This document shows, one piece after another, positions 54,286 through 64,000 of a stretch of 64,000 bases of DNA (its first letter is position 1; each line of letters opens with the position of its first letter). The translations under genes and the position numbers were made by a program. The notes under the pieces are model-generated. The model had not been told where the DNA came from and made no database searches. It saw only the letters and a list, made by a program, of their open reading frames with translations. The stretch is from Rhinopithecus roxellana (taxonomy: Eukaryota; Chordata; Mammalia; Primates; Cercopithecidae). The stretch covers positions 42,116,156 through 42,180,155 of the forward strand of contig NC_044568.1 of NCBI RefSeq assembly GCF_007565055.1, given 5' to 3'.

Positions 54286-54779
54286 GAAAGAAATAAAATA
54301 TATTCCTATATAAACACAAACAGCAAAATTGTCACTGGCAGACCTGTGTCTACAAGAAATACTAAAGAGAATTCTTCAAACTAAAATGAAAGGACATTAG
54401 ACAGTAAGTCAAATTCACACAAAGAAATAAAGAGCATTAACAAAGGTAACTATATAGGTAAATATAAATGATAGTATAAATTACTTTTGTTTGTAAATCT
54501 TCTATCTGATTTACAAAATGGCTGCATGAAGCAATCATTATTAAAACTATGTTGATGTGTTTAAAATGTACAAAGATGTAAGTTATAGGAAAATAGTAGC
54601 ACAAGGAGAAGAATGGGATTGGAGCTATATTGGGGCAAAGGTTTTCTATACTGTTGAAATTAAGTTGGCATTAATCCTAATTTGATTCTTTTAAATTAAG
54701 TTCTTAATTGTACTCCCCAGGGGAAATGCTAAGAAGATAACTAAAAATATGGTTGAAAACTATTTTTAAAACCATACAC

Positions 54780-55058
54780 GCCGGGCGCGGTGGCTCACGC
54801 CTGTAATCCCAGCACTTTGGGAGGCCGAGGCGGGCGGATCACAAGGTCAGGAGATTGAGACCATCGTGGCTAACACGGTGAAACCCCATCTCTACCAAAA
54901 ATACAAAAAATTAGCCTGGCATGGTGGTGCGTGCCTATAGTCCCAGCTACTCGGAGGCTGAGGCAGGAGAATGGCGTGAACCCGGGAGGCGGAGCTTGCA
55001 GTGAGCCGAGATCACGCCACTGCACTCCAGCCTGGGCGGCAAAGCGAGACTCCGTCTC

Positions 55059-55087
<29 letters not shown>
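54780..55087 (+). mobile_element. AluY-type, plus strand, with TSD
   Basis: 'gccgggcgcggtggctcacg' with 'gcttgcagtgagccgagatc'. 'aaaccatacac' at about 54769-54779 and 55085-55095. Confidence 0.94.
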
Positions 55088-55089
<2 letters not shown>

Positions 55090-55443
55090 ATACACACACA
55101 CAGGAAATAAAATACTACATTCAACATAAAAGAAGGTAATAATGGAGGCATAGAGGAACAAAAAAAGACTCAGAAGAAAAAAATTACACATGAATGTACT
55201 CAAAAGAAAAAAAGACTATAAATATAGATATAATATATACATATAAAACAAATAGAAAAATGGCAGACGTAAGTGTTATCTTTTCAGTAATTACATTGAA
55301 TATAAATGTATTAAATTCCCCAATTAAAAACAGTTTGATCGGATGGATTTCTTAAAAAACATGATTCAACTATATTCTGTCTACAGGAGACACACTTTCT
55401 TGTCAAAGACACATATAGATTGAAAGTTACATGATAAAAAAGA

Positions 55444-55795
55444 GCTTCTTCTCCAAGAAAATATCAAATACCAGGTGACTCCGGTACAGTAGAAGGACCC
55501 GGAGGCTTCCACAGTGGCATCCAGGGCTGCTACACTTCAGCCAGAGGCTGCACTGTCACCCTAGGCAACTTTGCCAAGCCCACATTTGATGCCAAGACCT
55601 ACAGCTATCTGACCCTCAACATCTGGAAAGAGATAATATCACCAACTCTTCCTATTAGGAATTCACTGACCATCTTGTCAAGACTCAAACCAGAGTCTCT
55701 GTATAGAGGACCCAGGCTCCAACTGTGGCTACAATACAAGGTTTTTAAAAAACAAACAAAAATAAAACGAATTAAGCCTGTTAAAAAAAAAAAAA
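55444..55795 (+). pseudogene. RPS2P (unnumbered): RPS2 processed pseudogene with internal deletion
   Basis: An intronless copy of ribosomal protein S2 mRNA. Its 5' part resembles the RPS2 leader and N-terminal glycine-rich codons (aligned block 'ggtgactccggtacagtag', then 'cccggaggcttccacagtgg'). At about 55527 it jumps directly to the C-terminal region, recognisable as GCYTSARGCTVTLGNFAKP, TYSYLT and, after a frame change, EFTDHLVKTQTRVSV. The RPS2-like 3' UTR ('ataaaacgaattaagcctgt') is followed by a 13-base A-tail at 55783-55795. Roughly 180 internal codons are missing. The start codon is mutated and frames are broken, so no protein is expected. A probable TSD, 'gataaaaaaga' / 'gatagaaaaaga', flanks it at 55433-55443 and 55795-55806. 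The target is an L1 ORF2. Confidence 0.88.
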
Positions 55796-56006
55796 GATAG
55801 AAAAAGATATGCCATGAAAATATATCAACAGAGAGCTAGAGTACCTATACTAATATCAGACAAAATAGATTTTAAGGCAAAATCTTTTACTTGAGTTAAA
55901 AGAAGATGTAACAATTATAAACATATATGCATCTAGCAGGAGTACCCCTAAAATATATGAAACAGAAATTGACAGAATTGAATGGACAAATAGAAATGAA
56001 ACAATA

Positions 56007-56248
56007 GGCCCAGCACAGTGGCTCATGCCTGTAATCCCAGCACTTTGGGACGCTGAGGCAGGTGGGTCACTTGAGGTCAGGAATTTGAGACCAGCCTGGC
56101 CAACACGGGTGCCTATAATTCCGTCTAGTCAAGAGGCTGAGGCAAGAGAATTGCTTGAACCTAGGAGGCAGATGTTACAGTGAGCCGAGATCATGCCACT
56201 GCAGTCCAGCCTGGGTGACAGAGCAAGACTTCATCCCCCCCCCAAAAA
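56007..56248 (+). mobile_element. Alu, plus strand, with central deletion
   Basis: 'ggcccagcacagtggctcat' through 'acttcatcccccccccaaaa'. About 50 bp around the middle A-rich linker is missing ('ggccaacacgggtgcctata'). Confidence 0.9.
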
Positions 56249-56345
56249 GAAGCAATAATTGTTGGAGAACTCAATACCCAATAATGAACAGAACTAGCTA
56301 GAAGATTAATAATAGAAGACTTGAACAACATTAACAACTAGATCT

Positions 56346-56640
56346 GCTGGGCTCAGTGGTTCACACCTATAAGCCCAATACTTTGGGAGGTCAAGGCCAG
56401 AGGATCACTTGAGGCCAGGAGTTTGAGACCAACCTGGACAACATAGTGAGACCCTATCTCTGCAAAAAGTTTAAAAATTAGCCAGACATGGTGGTGTGTG
56501 CCTGTAGTCACAGCTACTCAGGGTGCTGAGGTGGGAGGGTTGCTTGAGCCCAAGAGGTTGAAGCTGCAGTGAGCTATGATCTTGCCACTGCACGCCACAC
56601 GCGAGCCTGGGCAACAGAGCAAGATCTTGTCTCCAAAAGA
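56346..56640 (+). mobile_element. Alu (J-like), plus strand
   Basis: 'gctgggctcagtggttcaca' through 'gatcttgtctccaaaaga'. Confidence 0.87.
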
Positions 56641-56651
56641 ATGTATATCTT

Positions 56652-56956
56652 AGCCGGGCGCGGTGGCTCAAGCCTGTAATCCCAGCACTTTGGGAGTCTG
56701 AGACGGGCGGATCACAAGGTCAGGAGATCGAGACCATCCTGGCTAACACGGTGAAACCCCGTCTCTACTAAAAATACAAAAAACTAGCCGGGCGAGGTGG
56801 CGGGCGCCTGTAGTCCCAGCTACTCGGGAGGCTGAGGCAGGAGAATGGCGTAAACCCGGGAGGCGGAGCTTGCGACCTGATATCCGGCCACTGCACTCCA
56901 GCCCGGGCGACAGAGCAAGACTCCGTCTCAAAAAAAAAAAAAAAAAAAAAAAAAAA
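56652..56956 (+). mobile_element. AluY, Old World monkey type, with TSD
   Basis: 'agccgggcgcggtggctcaa' with 'tatccggccactgcactcca'. A small deletion removes part of 'gcagtgagctgag'. 'gtatatctta' on both flanks (about 56642 and 56957). Confidence 0.95.
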
Positions 56957-57573
56957 GTATATCTTACAGACATCTATAAAACACTCCACCCAACAATAAG
57001 CAGAATCCACATTCTACTGAAAGGTGCATGAAAAATTATTTAGGATATACCTTATATTAAACCATAAAACAAGCCTCAATAAATCTTAAAGGATTGAAAT
57101 CATCCAAAGCATGTTTTCCAACCACAGTTGAAAAAAATAACAGAAGGAAATTTCAGAAATCCAGAAATATGTGAAAAATAAACTATAAAATCCTAAATAG
57201 CCAGTGGGTAAAAAGAAATCATAGGGAAAATTAGAGACTTGAGATAAATGAAACAAAACACAACGCACTACAACTTATAGGATACAGCTGCAGCTTCCTC
57301 ATAAATCTCTATATTAAGAGAAAGACTTCAAATCAGTAACCCAACATTCTACCTTAAGAAATTAATTTTTTAAAAGAGCAAAATAAACCTAAAGCAAGCT
57401 GAAGGAATGAAATCATTTAGATTAAAGTTGAAATAAATGAAATAGAGACTGGAAAAACAATAGGGAAAATTGATGAAACCAAAGGTTGGTTCCCTGAAAA
57501 TATCAACAAAACTGACACCCTTTAGCTAGACTTACTACAAATAAAAGAGAGAAGACACAAATTAACAAAATCA

Positions 57574-57879
57574 GGGCCAGGTGCGGTGGCTCACATCTGT
57601 AATCCCAGCACTTTGGGAGGCCGAGGCGGGTGGATCACATGAGGTCGGACGTTCAAGACCAGCCTGACCAACATGGAGAAACGCTGTCTCTACTAAAAAT
57701 ACAAAATTAACTGGGCGTGGTGGCGCATGCCTGTAATCCCAGCTACTAAGGAGGCTGAGGCAGGAGAATCGATTGAACCCGGGAGGTGGAGGTTGTGGTG
57801 AGCCGAGATCCCGCCATTGCACTCCAGCCTGGGCAACAAGAGTGAAACTTCGTCTCAAAAAAAAAAAAAAAAAAAATCA
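57574..57879 (+). mobile_element. Alu (S/Y-like), plus strand
   Basis: 'ggccaggtgcggtggctcac' through an A-run. 'aaatcagg' on both sides. Confidence 0.93.
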
Positions 57880-58090
57880 GGAATGAGAGAGGAGGCATTA
57901 ATACCCACATTACAGAAAGAAAAAAAGACTATAATGGAATACTATGAACAATTCTATGACAACAAATTAGATAATGTAGATAAAACATATACACTCGCAG
58001 AAAGACACAAACTCACTAAAGAAGACATAGAAAATCTGAATAGATCTATTTACAAGTAAAGAGATTGGATTAATAATAAAAAAGTTTCCA

Positions 58091-58387
58091 GCCAGATGTG
58101 GTGGCTAATGCCTGTAATCCCAGCACTTTGGGGAGCTGAGGCAAGTGGATCTCTTGAGCCCAGGGTTTCAAGATCAGCCTGGGCAACATGGCAAAAGTTC
58201 ATCTTTACAAATAATACGAAAATTAGCCTGACGTGGTGGCATGCGCCTGCAGTCCCAGCTACTAGGGAGGCTTGGGGGGGTGATCACCTGAGCCCAGGAG
58301 GTCAAGGCTATCGTGAGCCATGACCACACCACTGCACAGACAGAGTGAGACCCTGTCTCAAACAAAACAAAACAAAACAAAACAAAA
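58091..58387 (+). mobile_element. Alu (J-like), plus strand, with TSD
   Basis: 'agccagatgtggtggctaat' through an (aaaac)n tail. 'aaaaagtttcc' flanks both ends. Confidence 0.9.
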
Positions 58388-58737
58388 AGTTTCCCACAAA
58401 GAAGAGCCCAGGCCCCGATTTAACACCAGTCTTTCTCAAAACCTTCCAAAAATGGAAGAGGAAGGAATACTTCCTAAATCATTCTGTGAGGTCAATGTTA
58501 CGCTGATATCAAAACTAGAAAAAGACACACACAAAAAGAGAACTAACACCAGTGTCTCTTATAAATATAAATGCAAAATTTCTCCAAAAACAAATATGCT
58601 CCAAGACCAAGTGGAATTGTCTCAAGAATATACAGTTGATTTAACATATAAAGATCAATCAATGCAATATACCATATCTGTAAAATAAAGGACAAAAACC
58701 ACACGATCCTCAATAAACACAGAAAAAAAATTGACAG

Positions 58738-59354
58738 GTCGGGTGTGGTGGTTCATGCCTGTAATCCCAGCACTTTGGGAGGCCGAGTTGGGTGGGGATC
58801 GCTTGAGGTCAGCAGTTCAAGACCAGTCTGGCCAACATGGAGAAACCCCATCTGCACTAAAACTACAAAAATTAGCTGGGCATCGTGGCATGCACCTGTA
58901 GTCCCAGCTACTCGGGAGGCTGAGGCAGGAGAATCGCTTGAACCTGGGAGGCAGAAGTTTCAGTGAGCCAAGATCATACCACTGCACTCCAGCCTGAGAG
59001 ACACAGCAAGATTCTGTCTCCAAGGCCGGGCGCGGTGGCTCAAGCCTGTAATCCCAGCACTTTGGGAGGCCGAGACGGGCGGATCACGAGGTCAGGAGAT
59101 CGAGACCATCCTGGCTAACACGGTGAAACCCCGTCTCTACTAAAAACTACAAAAAACTAGCCGGGCAAGGTGGCGGCGCCTGTAGTCCCAGCTACCCGGG
59201 AGGCTGAGGCAGGAGAATGGCGTGAACCCGGGAGGCGGAGCTTGCAGTGAGCTGAGATCCGGCCACTGCACTCCAGCCTGGGTGACAGAGCGAGACTCCG
59301 TCTCAAAAAAAAAAAAAAAAAAGATTCTGTCTCCAAAAGAAAAAAAAAAAAAAA
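58738..59354 (+). mobile_element. Alu (S-like), plus strand, tail interrupted by an AluY
   Basis: Body at 58738-59022 ('ggtcgggtgtggtggttcat' to 'gattctgtctccaa'). The tail resumes at 59324-59354 after the inserted element. Confidence 0.9.
59023..59322 (+). mobile_element. AluY, Old World monkey type, inserted in an older Alu tail, with TSD
   Basis: 'ggccgggcgcggtggctcaa' with 'gagatccggccactgcactc'. TSD 'aagattctgtctccaa' at about 59007-59022 and 59321-59336. Confidence 0.95.
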
Positions 59355-59721
59355 GAGGAAAATTAAAAAGAAAAAAAAATGACAAAGTCTAACACCTTTC
59401 ATGATTAAAAAAACAAACAAACTCAAAAACTACGAATAGAAGGGATCTCAAGCTGATAGAAGGCATCTGTGAAAAACTACTAACATCAGTCTTAGTGGTA
59501 AAAGACTGAATGATTTCCCCCTAAGATCAGGAGTAAAACGAGAATGTCTGCTTTGGCCGTTTCTATTCAACATGTTATTGGAGGTTCTAACCAGGCAATT
59601 AGGCAACAAAAAAGGCATGCAGGTCAGAAAGGAAGAACTATTCCCATTTACAGGTGCTATCATCTTATACAAAGAAAATCCTAAAAGAACTACAATCAAA
59701 GCCTACTAAACAATGAAGGCA

Positions 59722-59992
59722 GGCCGGGCGCGGTGGCTCATGCCTGTAATCCCAGCACGTTGGGAGGCCAAGGCAGGCAAATCACTTGAGGTCAGGAGTT
59801 TGAGACCAATCCGGCCAGCATGGTGATGCCCCGTCTCTACTAAAAATACAAAAATTAACCGGGCATGATGACGGCACCTGTAATCCCAGTTACTCGGGAG
59901 GCTGAGGAAAGAGAATCACTTTAACCCCGGAGGCAGAGGTTGCAGTGAGCCAAGATTATGCCACTGCACTCCAGCCTGGGTGATAAAGGTCT

Positions 59993-60023
<31 letters not shown>
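59722..60023 (+). mobile_element. Alu (S-like), plus strand, with TSD
   Basis: 'aggccgggcgcggtggctca' through an A-run. 'aaacaatgaagg' on both flanks. Confidence 0.93.
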
Positions 60024-60025
<2 letters not shown>

Positions 60026-60098
60026 AAACAAACAAAAAAACAATGAAGGAGTAGAACAAGGTTGCAGGATAGAACAACAATATTAAAAGATCAAAGCG

Positions 60099-60398
60099 GC
60101 CGGGTGCGGTGGCTCATGCCTATAATCCCAGCACTTTGGGAGGCTGAGGTGGGTGGATCACAAGGTCAGGAGTTCAAGACCATCCTGGCCAATATGGTGA
60201 AACCTCATCTCTACTAAAAATACAAAAATTAGCCAGGCATGGTGGTGGGCGCCTGTAATCCCAGCTACTCAGGAGGCTGAGGCAGGAGAATTACTTGAAC
60301 TCAAGAGGTGGAGTTTGCAGTGAGCCGAGATTGTGCCATCACACTCCAGCCTGGGCGACAGAGCAAGACTCTGTCTCAAAAAAAAAAAAAAAAAAAAA
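60099..60398 (+). mobile_element. Alu (S-like), plus strand
   Basis: 'ggccgggtgcggtggctcat' through an A-run. Confidence 0.93.
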
Positions 60399-60495
60399 TC
60401 AATTGTATTTATATATACTACTCATGAACAATCAAAAATACAATTAGGAAAATAATTCTATTCACAATAATATTGATAAGTATAAAATACTTTGG

Positions 60496-60786
60496 GGCCG
60501 GGGGCAGTGGCTCATGCCGGCAATCCCAGCACTTTGGGAGGCCAAGGCAGGAGGATCACTTGAGGTCAGGAGTTTTCAAGACCAGCCTGGCCAACATGGT
60601 GAAACCCTACCTCTACTAAAAATACAAAAATTATCCACATGTGGTGGCACGTACTTGTAATCCCAGCTACTCAGGAGACAGAGGTATGAGCATTGCTTGA
60701 ACCCATGAGGCGGAGGTTGAAGTGAGCTGAGATCGTGCCATTGTACTCCAGCCTGGGTGACAGAGCAAGACTCTGTCTCAAAAAAA
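60496..60786 (+). mobile_element. Alu (S-like), plus strand
   Basis: 'ggccgggggcagtggctcat' through 'tctgtctcaaaaaaaga'. Confidence 0.92.
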
Positions 60787-61375
60787 GACTTCAGAATAAA
60801 TTTAACAGACATGCAATATTATTACACTGAAAATTACAAATCTTTGCTGAGAGAAATTAAAGAAGGTCTAAATAAATAGACATTCTCTGTCTATGAATCA
60901 GAAGACTCATTATTACATTATTAATAAGGAATTTCTCCTCTATTTCATCTATAGATCCAAGTCAATTCTTCTCAAAATCCAAGCAGGCTTTTTTTTCAAA
61001 AATTGACTAGCTATTTCTAAAATTTATTTTAAAAGGCAAAGAGCCTAGAATAGCAAAAACAATTTTGAAAAAGAGTAACAAAGCTAGAAGACATAATTTC
61101 CCAATTTCAATACTTACTATAAATCTACAGTAGTCAAGAGAGTGTGGCACTGAATAATGGAATACTATTCAGCCATTAAAAAGAATGAAGTGTTGGTACA
61201 TGCTAAAACATGGATGAACATCAAAAACACTATACTTAGTGAAAGTAGCCACACATAAAAGGCCACATATTGGATAATTCAATTTATTTGAAATGTCCAG
61301 AAAAGGCAAATCTACAGAGATAGCAATTAGATTAACAACAGTTGACTGGGGCTGGTTAGAAAGGGGAGTGACTGT

Positions 61376-61695
61376 TTTTTTTTTTTTTTTTTTTGAGATA
61401 GAGCCTATATCTGTCGCCCAGGCTGGAGTGCAGTGGTGCCTGTCGCCCAGGCTGGAGTGCAGTGGTGCGATCTCGACTCACTGCAACCTCCGCCTCCTGG
61501 GTTCACTCCATTCTCCTGCCGAGTAGCTGGGACTACAGGCGCCCGCCACAACGCCCGGCTAATTTTTTGTGTTTTTGGTAGAGACAGGGTTTCACCGGGT
61601 TAGCCAGGATGGTCTCGATCTCCTGATCTCGTGATCCGCCTGCCTCGGCCTCCCAAAGTGCTGGGATTACAGGCGTGAGCCACTGCGCCTGGCCG
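61376..61695 (-). mobile_element. AluY-type, minus strand, with internal 29-bp duplication and TSD
   Basis: T-run then 'gagatagagcctatatctgt', ending 'gagccactgcgcctggcc'. TSD 'gggagtgactgtt' at about 61363-61375 and 61695-61707. Bases 61411-61439 are repeated exactly at 61440-61468. Also lacks about 9 bases before 'gagtagctgg'. Confidence 0.94.
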
Positions 61696-61880
61696 GGAGT
61701 GACTGTTAATAGTCATGAGGGATCTTTCTTGAGTAATGGAATGTTCTAAAATTGAATTATGGTGATGATTACACAACTCTGTAAATTTACTAAAAATCAT
61801 TGAATTGTACACTTGAAAATAAAATGAAATAAAATAAAAAGACCTGACTAAAACAAAAATAGTTTAAAAAGATAAACTGG

Positions 61881-62200
61881 TTGGGCACGGTGGCTTACAC
61901 CTGTAATCCCAACACTTTGGGAGGCTGAGGCGGGCGGCTCACAAGGTCAGGAGATTGAGACCATCCTGACCTCAAACATGGTGAAACCCCATCTCTACTA
62001 AAAATACAAAAACCTAGCCGGGTGTAGTGGCACGCACCTGTAGTCCCAGCTACTCGGGAGGAAGAAGCAGGAGAATGGCTTGAATCCTGGGGAGGCGGAG
62101 GTTACAGTGAGCCGAGATCGTGCCACTGCACTCCAGCCTGGGCAACAAAGCGAGACTCCATCTCAAAAAACAAAACCAAAAACAAAACAAAACCATAAAC
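61881..62200 (+). mobile_element. Alu (S/Y-like), plus strand
   Basis: 'ggttgggcacggtggcttac' through an (aaaac)n tail. Small insertion 'gacctcaaa' in the left arm. Confidence 0.92.
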
Positions 62201-62204
62201 CACA

Positions 62205-62767
62205 AATACGTAAATAAACCAGTTTGTTTATTCATTCTACTATTGATAGATATTTGAGTAGTTTCCAGTGTGGAACTATTATAAATACTGTTACTGTGGA
62301 CATTCTTGTTTATGTCACGCAGTAAACAACTGTAAACTTTTCCATTGTCTTTTAGAGATGGAGTCTTGCTCTCTCACCCAGGCTGGAATGCAGTGGTGCA
62401 ATCATAGCTCATTGTAATTACAAAGTCCTGAGTTGCCAGGACTACAGGCACATGCCACCAGGCTAACTTAAAAAAAAAAAAAAAAAATTTGCAGAGATGA
62501 GGTCTTGCTGTGTTGCCCAAGCTGATCTCTAACTCCTAGCTTCAAAGGATGCTTTCGCCTCAGCCTCCCAAAGCCGTGAGATTACAGGCATGAGCCACCA
62601 TGCCTAGCCCATATGTATACATTTATGTTGAGTGTATATCTAGGAGTAGAACATCTGAGTCATGAGTATGCATATATTCTGCTTTAGCAGATACTGCCAA
62701 AGACTTTTCCAGGGTTGCTACCAATTTACATGTCCTTTGGCAGTATATGAAATTTCTACTTGTTTTA
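62205..62767 (-). mobile_element. Old L1 fragment, antisense, split by an Alu
   Basis: 62215-62345 ('attgatagatatttgagtag', 'tttccagtgtggaactatta') and 62615-62767 ('ttccagggttgctaccaatt'). The same antisense L1 continues after the LTR at 63165-63412 ('cattctgctgggtgtgtagt'). Confidence 0.6.
62350..62609 (-). mobile_element. Alu (J-like), minus strand
   Basis: 'agagatggagtcttgctctc' through 'gagccaccatgcctagcc', with a deletion in the first arm. Confidence 0.87.
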
Positions 62768-63164
62768 TACTATGGTTTGAATATGTCCCCCAAAGTTCAT
62801 GTCTTGGAAAATTAATCCCCAAAGCAACAGTGTTGAGAGGTGGGTCATTTAAGAGGTGATGAGAGATCATGAGGGCTCTGTCTTCATGAATAGATTAATG
62901 TAATTATGGTAGGAGTGATTTAGTTATCGCTGGAGTTGGTTCATGATAAAAGGGTGCGTTCTGCCTGCTTCCCCTTTCTCTCACATGAGCACTCCTGCCC
63001 TTTCGCTTTCCGCCATGGGATGATGCAGCAAGAAGGCCCTGGTCAGATGCAATTTCCTTGACCTTGGACTTCCCTGTCTCCAGAACTGTGTGAAATAAAT
63101 CTCTGTTCTTTATAAATTGCCAAGTCTTGGGTATTTTGTTATGGCAGCATGAAATGAACTAAGG
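62768..63164 (+). mobile_element. MST-type (ERVL-MaLR) solo LTR, sense
   Basis: 'actatggtttgaatatgtcc', 'caacagtgttgagaggtggg', 'ccgccatgggatgatgcagc', 'aataaatctctgttctttat' (LTR poly(A) signal region) and 'atgaactaaggta' follow the MST LTR from end to end, about 400 bp. There is no internal region, so it is a solo LTR. It interrupts an antisense L1. Confidence 0.8.
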
Positions 63165-63412
63165 TACTCTACTCCCTTGCTGACATTTGGCAACTGTTCG
63201 GCCATTCTGCTGGGTGTGTAGTGGTTCCTTATTATGGTTGTGAAAGTAAACACTATTTTAAGTTTTTCTCTTTTGGTTTTTGGCTGTTTGGGAATCCTCT
63301 TTGTGAAATGCTGATTCAAGTATTTTTGCCCTTTTTTCCCCTTAAGTAGTCTGTTGTTTTCTTATTGATTTTTGTAGAATTTTTTTTTCTGGATAAGAAA
63401 TTATTTTTTCCT

Positions 63413-63693
63413 GGCCGGGCGCGGTGGCTCAAGCCTGTAATCCCAGCACTTTGGGAGGCCGAGACGGGCGGATCATGAGGTCAGGAGATCGAGACCATCC
63501 TGGCTAATACGGTGAAACCCCGTCTCTACTAAAAAATACAAAAAACTAGCCAGGCGACGAGGCGGGCGCCTGTAGTCCCAGCTACTCGGGAGGCTGAGAC
63601 AGGAGAATGGCGTGAACCCGGGAGGCGGAGCTTGCAGTGAGCTGAGAGCCGGCCACTGCACTCCAGCCTGGGCGGCAGAGCAAGACTCCGTCT

Positions 63694-63724
<31 letters not shown>
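63413..63724 (+). mobile_element. AluY, Old World monkey type, with TSD
   Basis: 'ggccgggcgcggtggctcaa' with 'gagagccggccactgcactc'. TSD 'aagaaattattttttcc' at about 63395-63411 and 63724-63740. Confidence 0.95.
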
Positions 63725-63727
<3 letters not shown>

Positions 63728-63740
63728 AATTATTTTTTCC

Positions 63741-63880
63741 AAGCCAGTCACAGTGGCTCGTGCCTGTAATCCCTTTGGGAGGCCGAGGTGAAAGAATCGT
63801 GTGAGGCCAGGAGTTCAAGACCACCCTGAGCAACATAGCAAGACCCTGTCTACAAAAAAAGAAAATGAAATGAAATGATT
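63741..63880 (+). mobile_element. FLAM-like Alu monomer, plus strand
   Basis: 'aagccagtcacagtggctcg' through 'ctacaaaaaaagaaaatgaa'. One arm only, with a short deletion at 'taatccctttggga'. Confidence 0.85.
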
Positions 63881-64000
63881 TTTTTCCACTCTTTGGTTTG
63901 ACTTTTGCCTTTTCTTTCTTTTTTTTTTTTTGAGATGGAGTCTTCAACACTGGATGAGGTTGTGAGAAGGGTTTCTTTGAGCCCCAAAATAGCAAGATGG
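63881..64000. other. Window edge, noncoding
   Basis: A T-run with 'gagatggagtctt' at 63917-63943 looks like the first bases of an antisense Alu that stops after about 13 bp. The remainder is unassigned. Confidence 0.4.

Larger units (their letters stand above)
52261..61860 (+). mobile_element. L1M-type element 2, sense, near end to end but decayed, packed with Alus
   Basis: 5'/ORF1-side text at 52440-53540 ('cagaaattctggagttgaaa', 'gagagtcccagaaggagaaa'), ORF1/2 region 53880-55440, ORF2 segments between Alus (55796-56006, 56960-57570, 57900-58090, 58390-58735, 59380-59720) and 3' end at 60790-61340 and 61696-61860 ('gatgattacacaactctgta'). About 5 kb of its 9.6 kb span is inserted Alu and retrocopy DNA. 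No intact frame remains. Confidence 0.75.

Noticed and set aside
48350..61340. Functional L1 reverse transcriptase
   Set aside because: The FADD-like motif region is visible, but frames are broken by stops, deletions and many Alu insertions.

Overview
The window is nuclear DNA of a catarrhine primate, most likely an Old World monkey. About 65 Alu copies or fragments are visible, along with degenerate L1, L2/MIR, MaLR and MER elements. Several young AluY copies (48.7, 54.0, 56.7, 59.0 and 63.4 kb) carry a 'ggccac' variant (typically 'ccggccac') before the second monomer's end, which I associate with cercopithecid AluY lineages. The two protein-coding genes are close to, but not identical with, their human orthologues as I remember them. 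Locus identity follows from the genes: this is part of the CCL22-CX3CL1-CCL17 chemokine cluster (human 16q13-q21), shown here in reverse orientation, so both genes read on the minus strand.

Layout. 1-1624 is noncoding DNA downstream of CX3CL1 (CCL17 would lie further left and is not in the window). 1625-~14172 is CX3CL1 (fractalkine): three coding exons at 14088-14019, 7032-6912 and 4670-3638, a 2-kb 3' UTR and a canonical poly(A) signal. They join to a 407-residue membrane-anchored chemokine. ~14210-20769 is the intergenic segment holding the CX3CL1 TATA promoter and six Alus. ~20770-28522 is CCL22 (MDC): coding exons at 28488-28416, 26479-26356 and 23433-23349, giving a 93-residue CC chemokine, with a 2.6-kb Alu-containing 3' UTR. 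The two genes are head to tail with the same intron phases (1, then 2), as expected for paralogous chemokines. Both encode secreted or shed leukocyte attractants: CCL22 acts through CCR4 and CX3CL1 through CX3CR1.

28.5-64 kb is gene-poor DNA upstream of CCL22. 28.5-37 kb is a mosaic of MIR/L2, a MaLR-like LTR, L1 3' ends, Alus and microsatellites. 37.9-41.6 kb is an antisense L1 split by an LTR-like insert and Alus. 42-46 kb holds older DNA with a DNA-transposon relic and a 96-bp tandem duplication. 47.8-61.9 kb consists of two decayed sense L1 elements packed with Alus. A processed RPS2 retrocopy lies inside the second one. An MST-type solo LTR sits at 62.77 kb.

I found no undescribed gene system. 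The most useful observations are the CX3CL1 mucin-stalk repeat expansion, two substitutions in CCL22, the internally deleted RPS2 retrocopy, Alu tails that grew into long microsatellites inside their target-site duplications, and Alu orientation that tracks the strand of the host L1. Repeat subfamily names are from memory of consensus sequences and are approximate; exon boundaries were read base by base.
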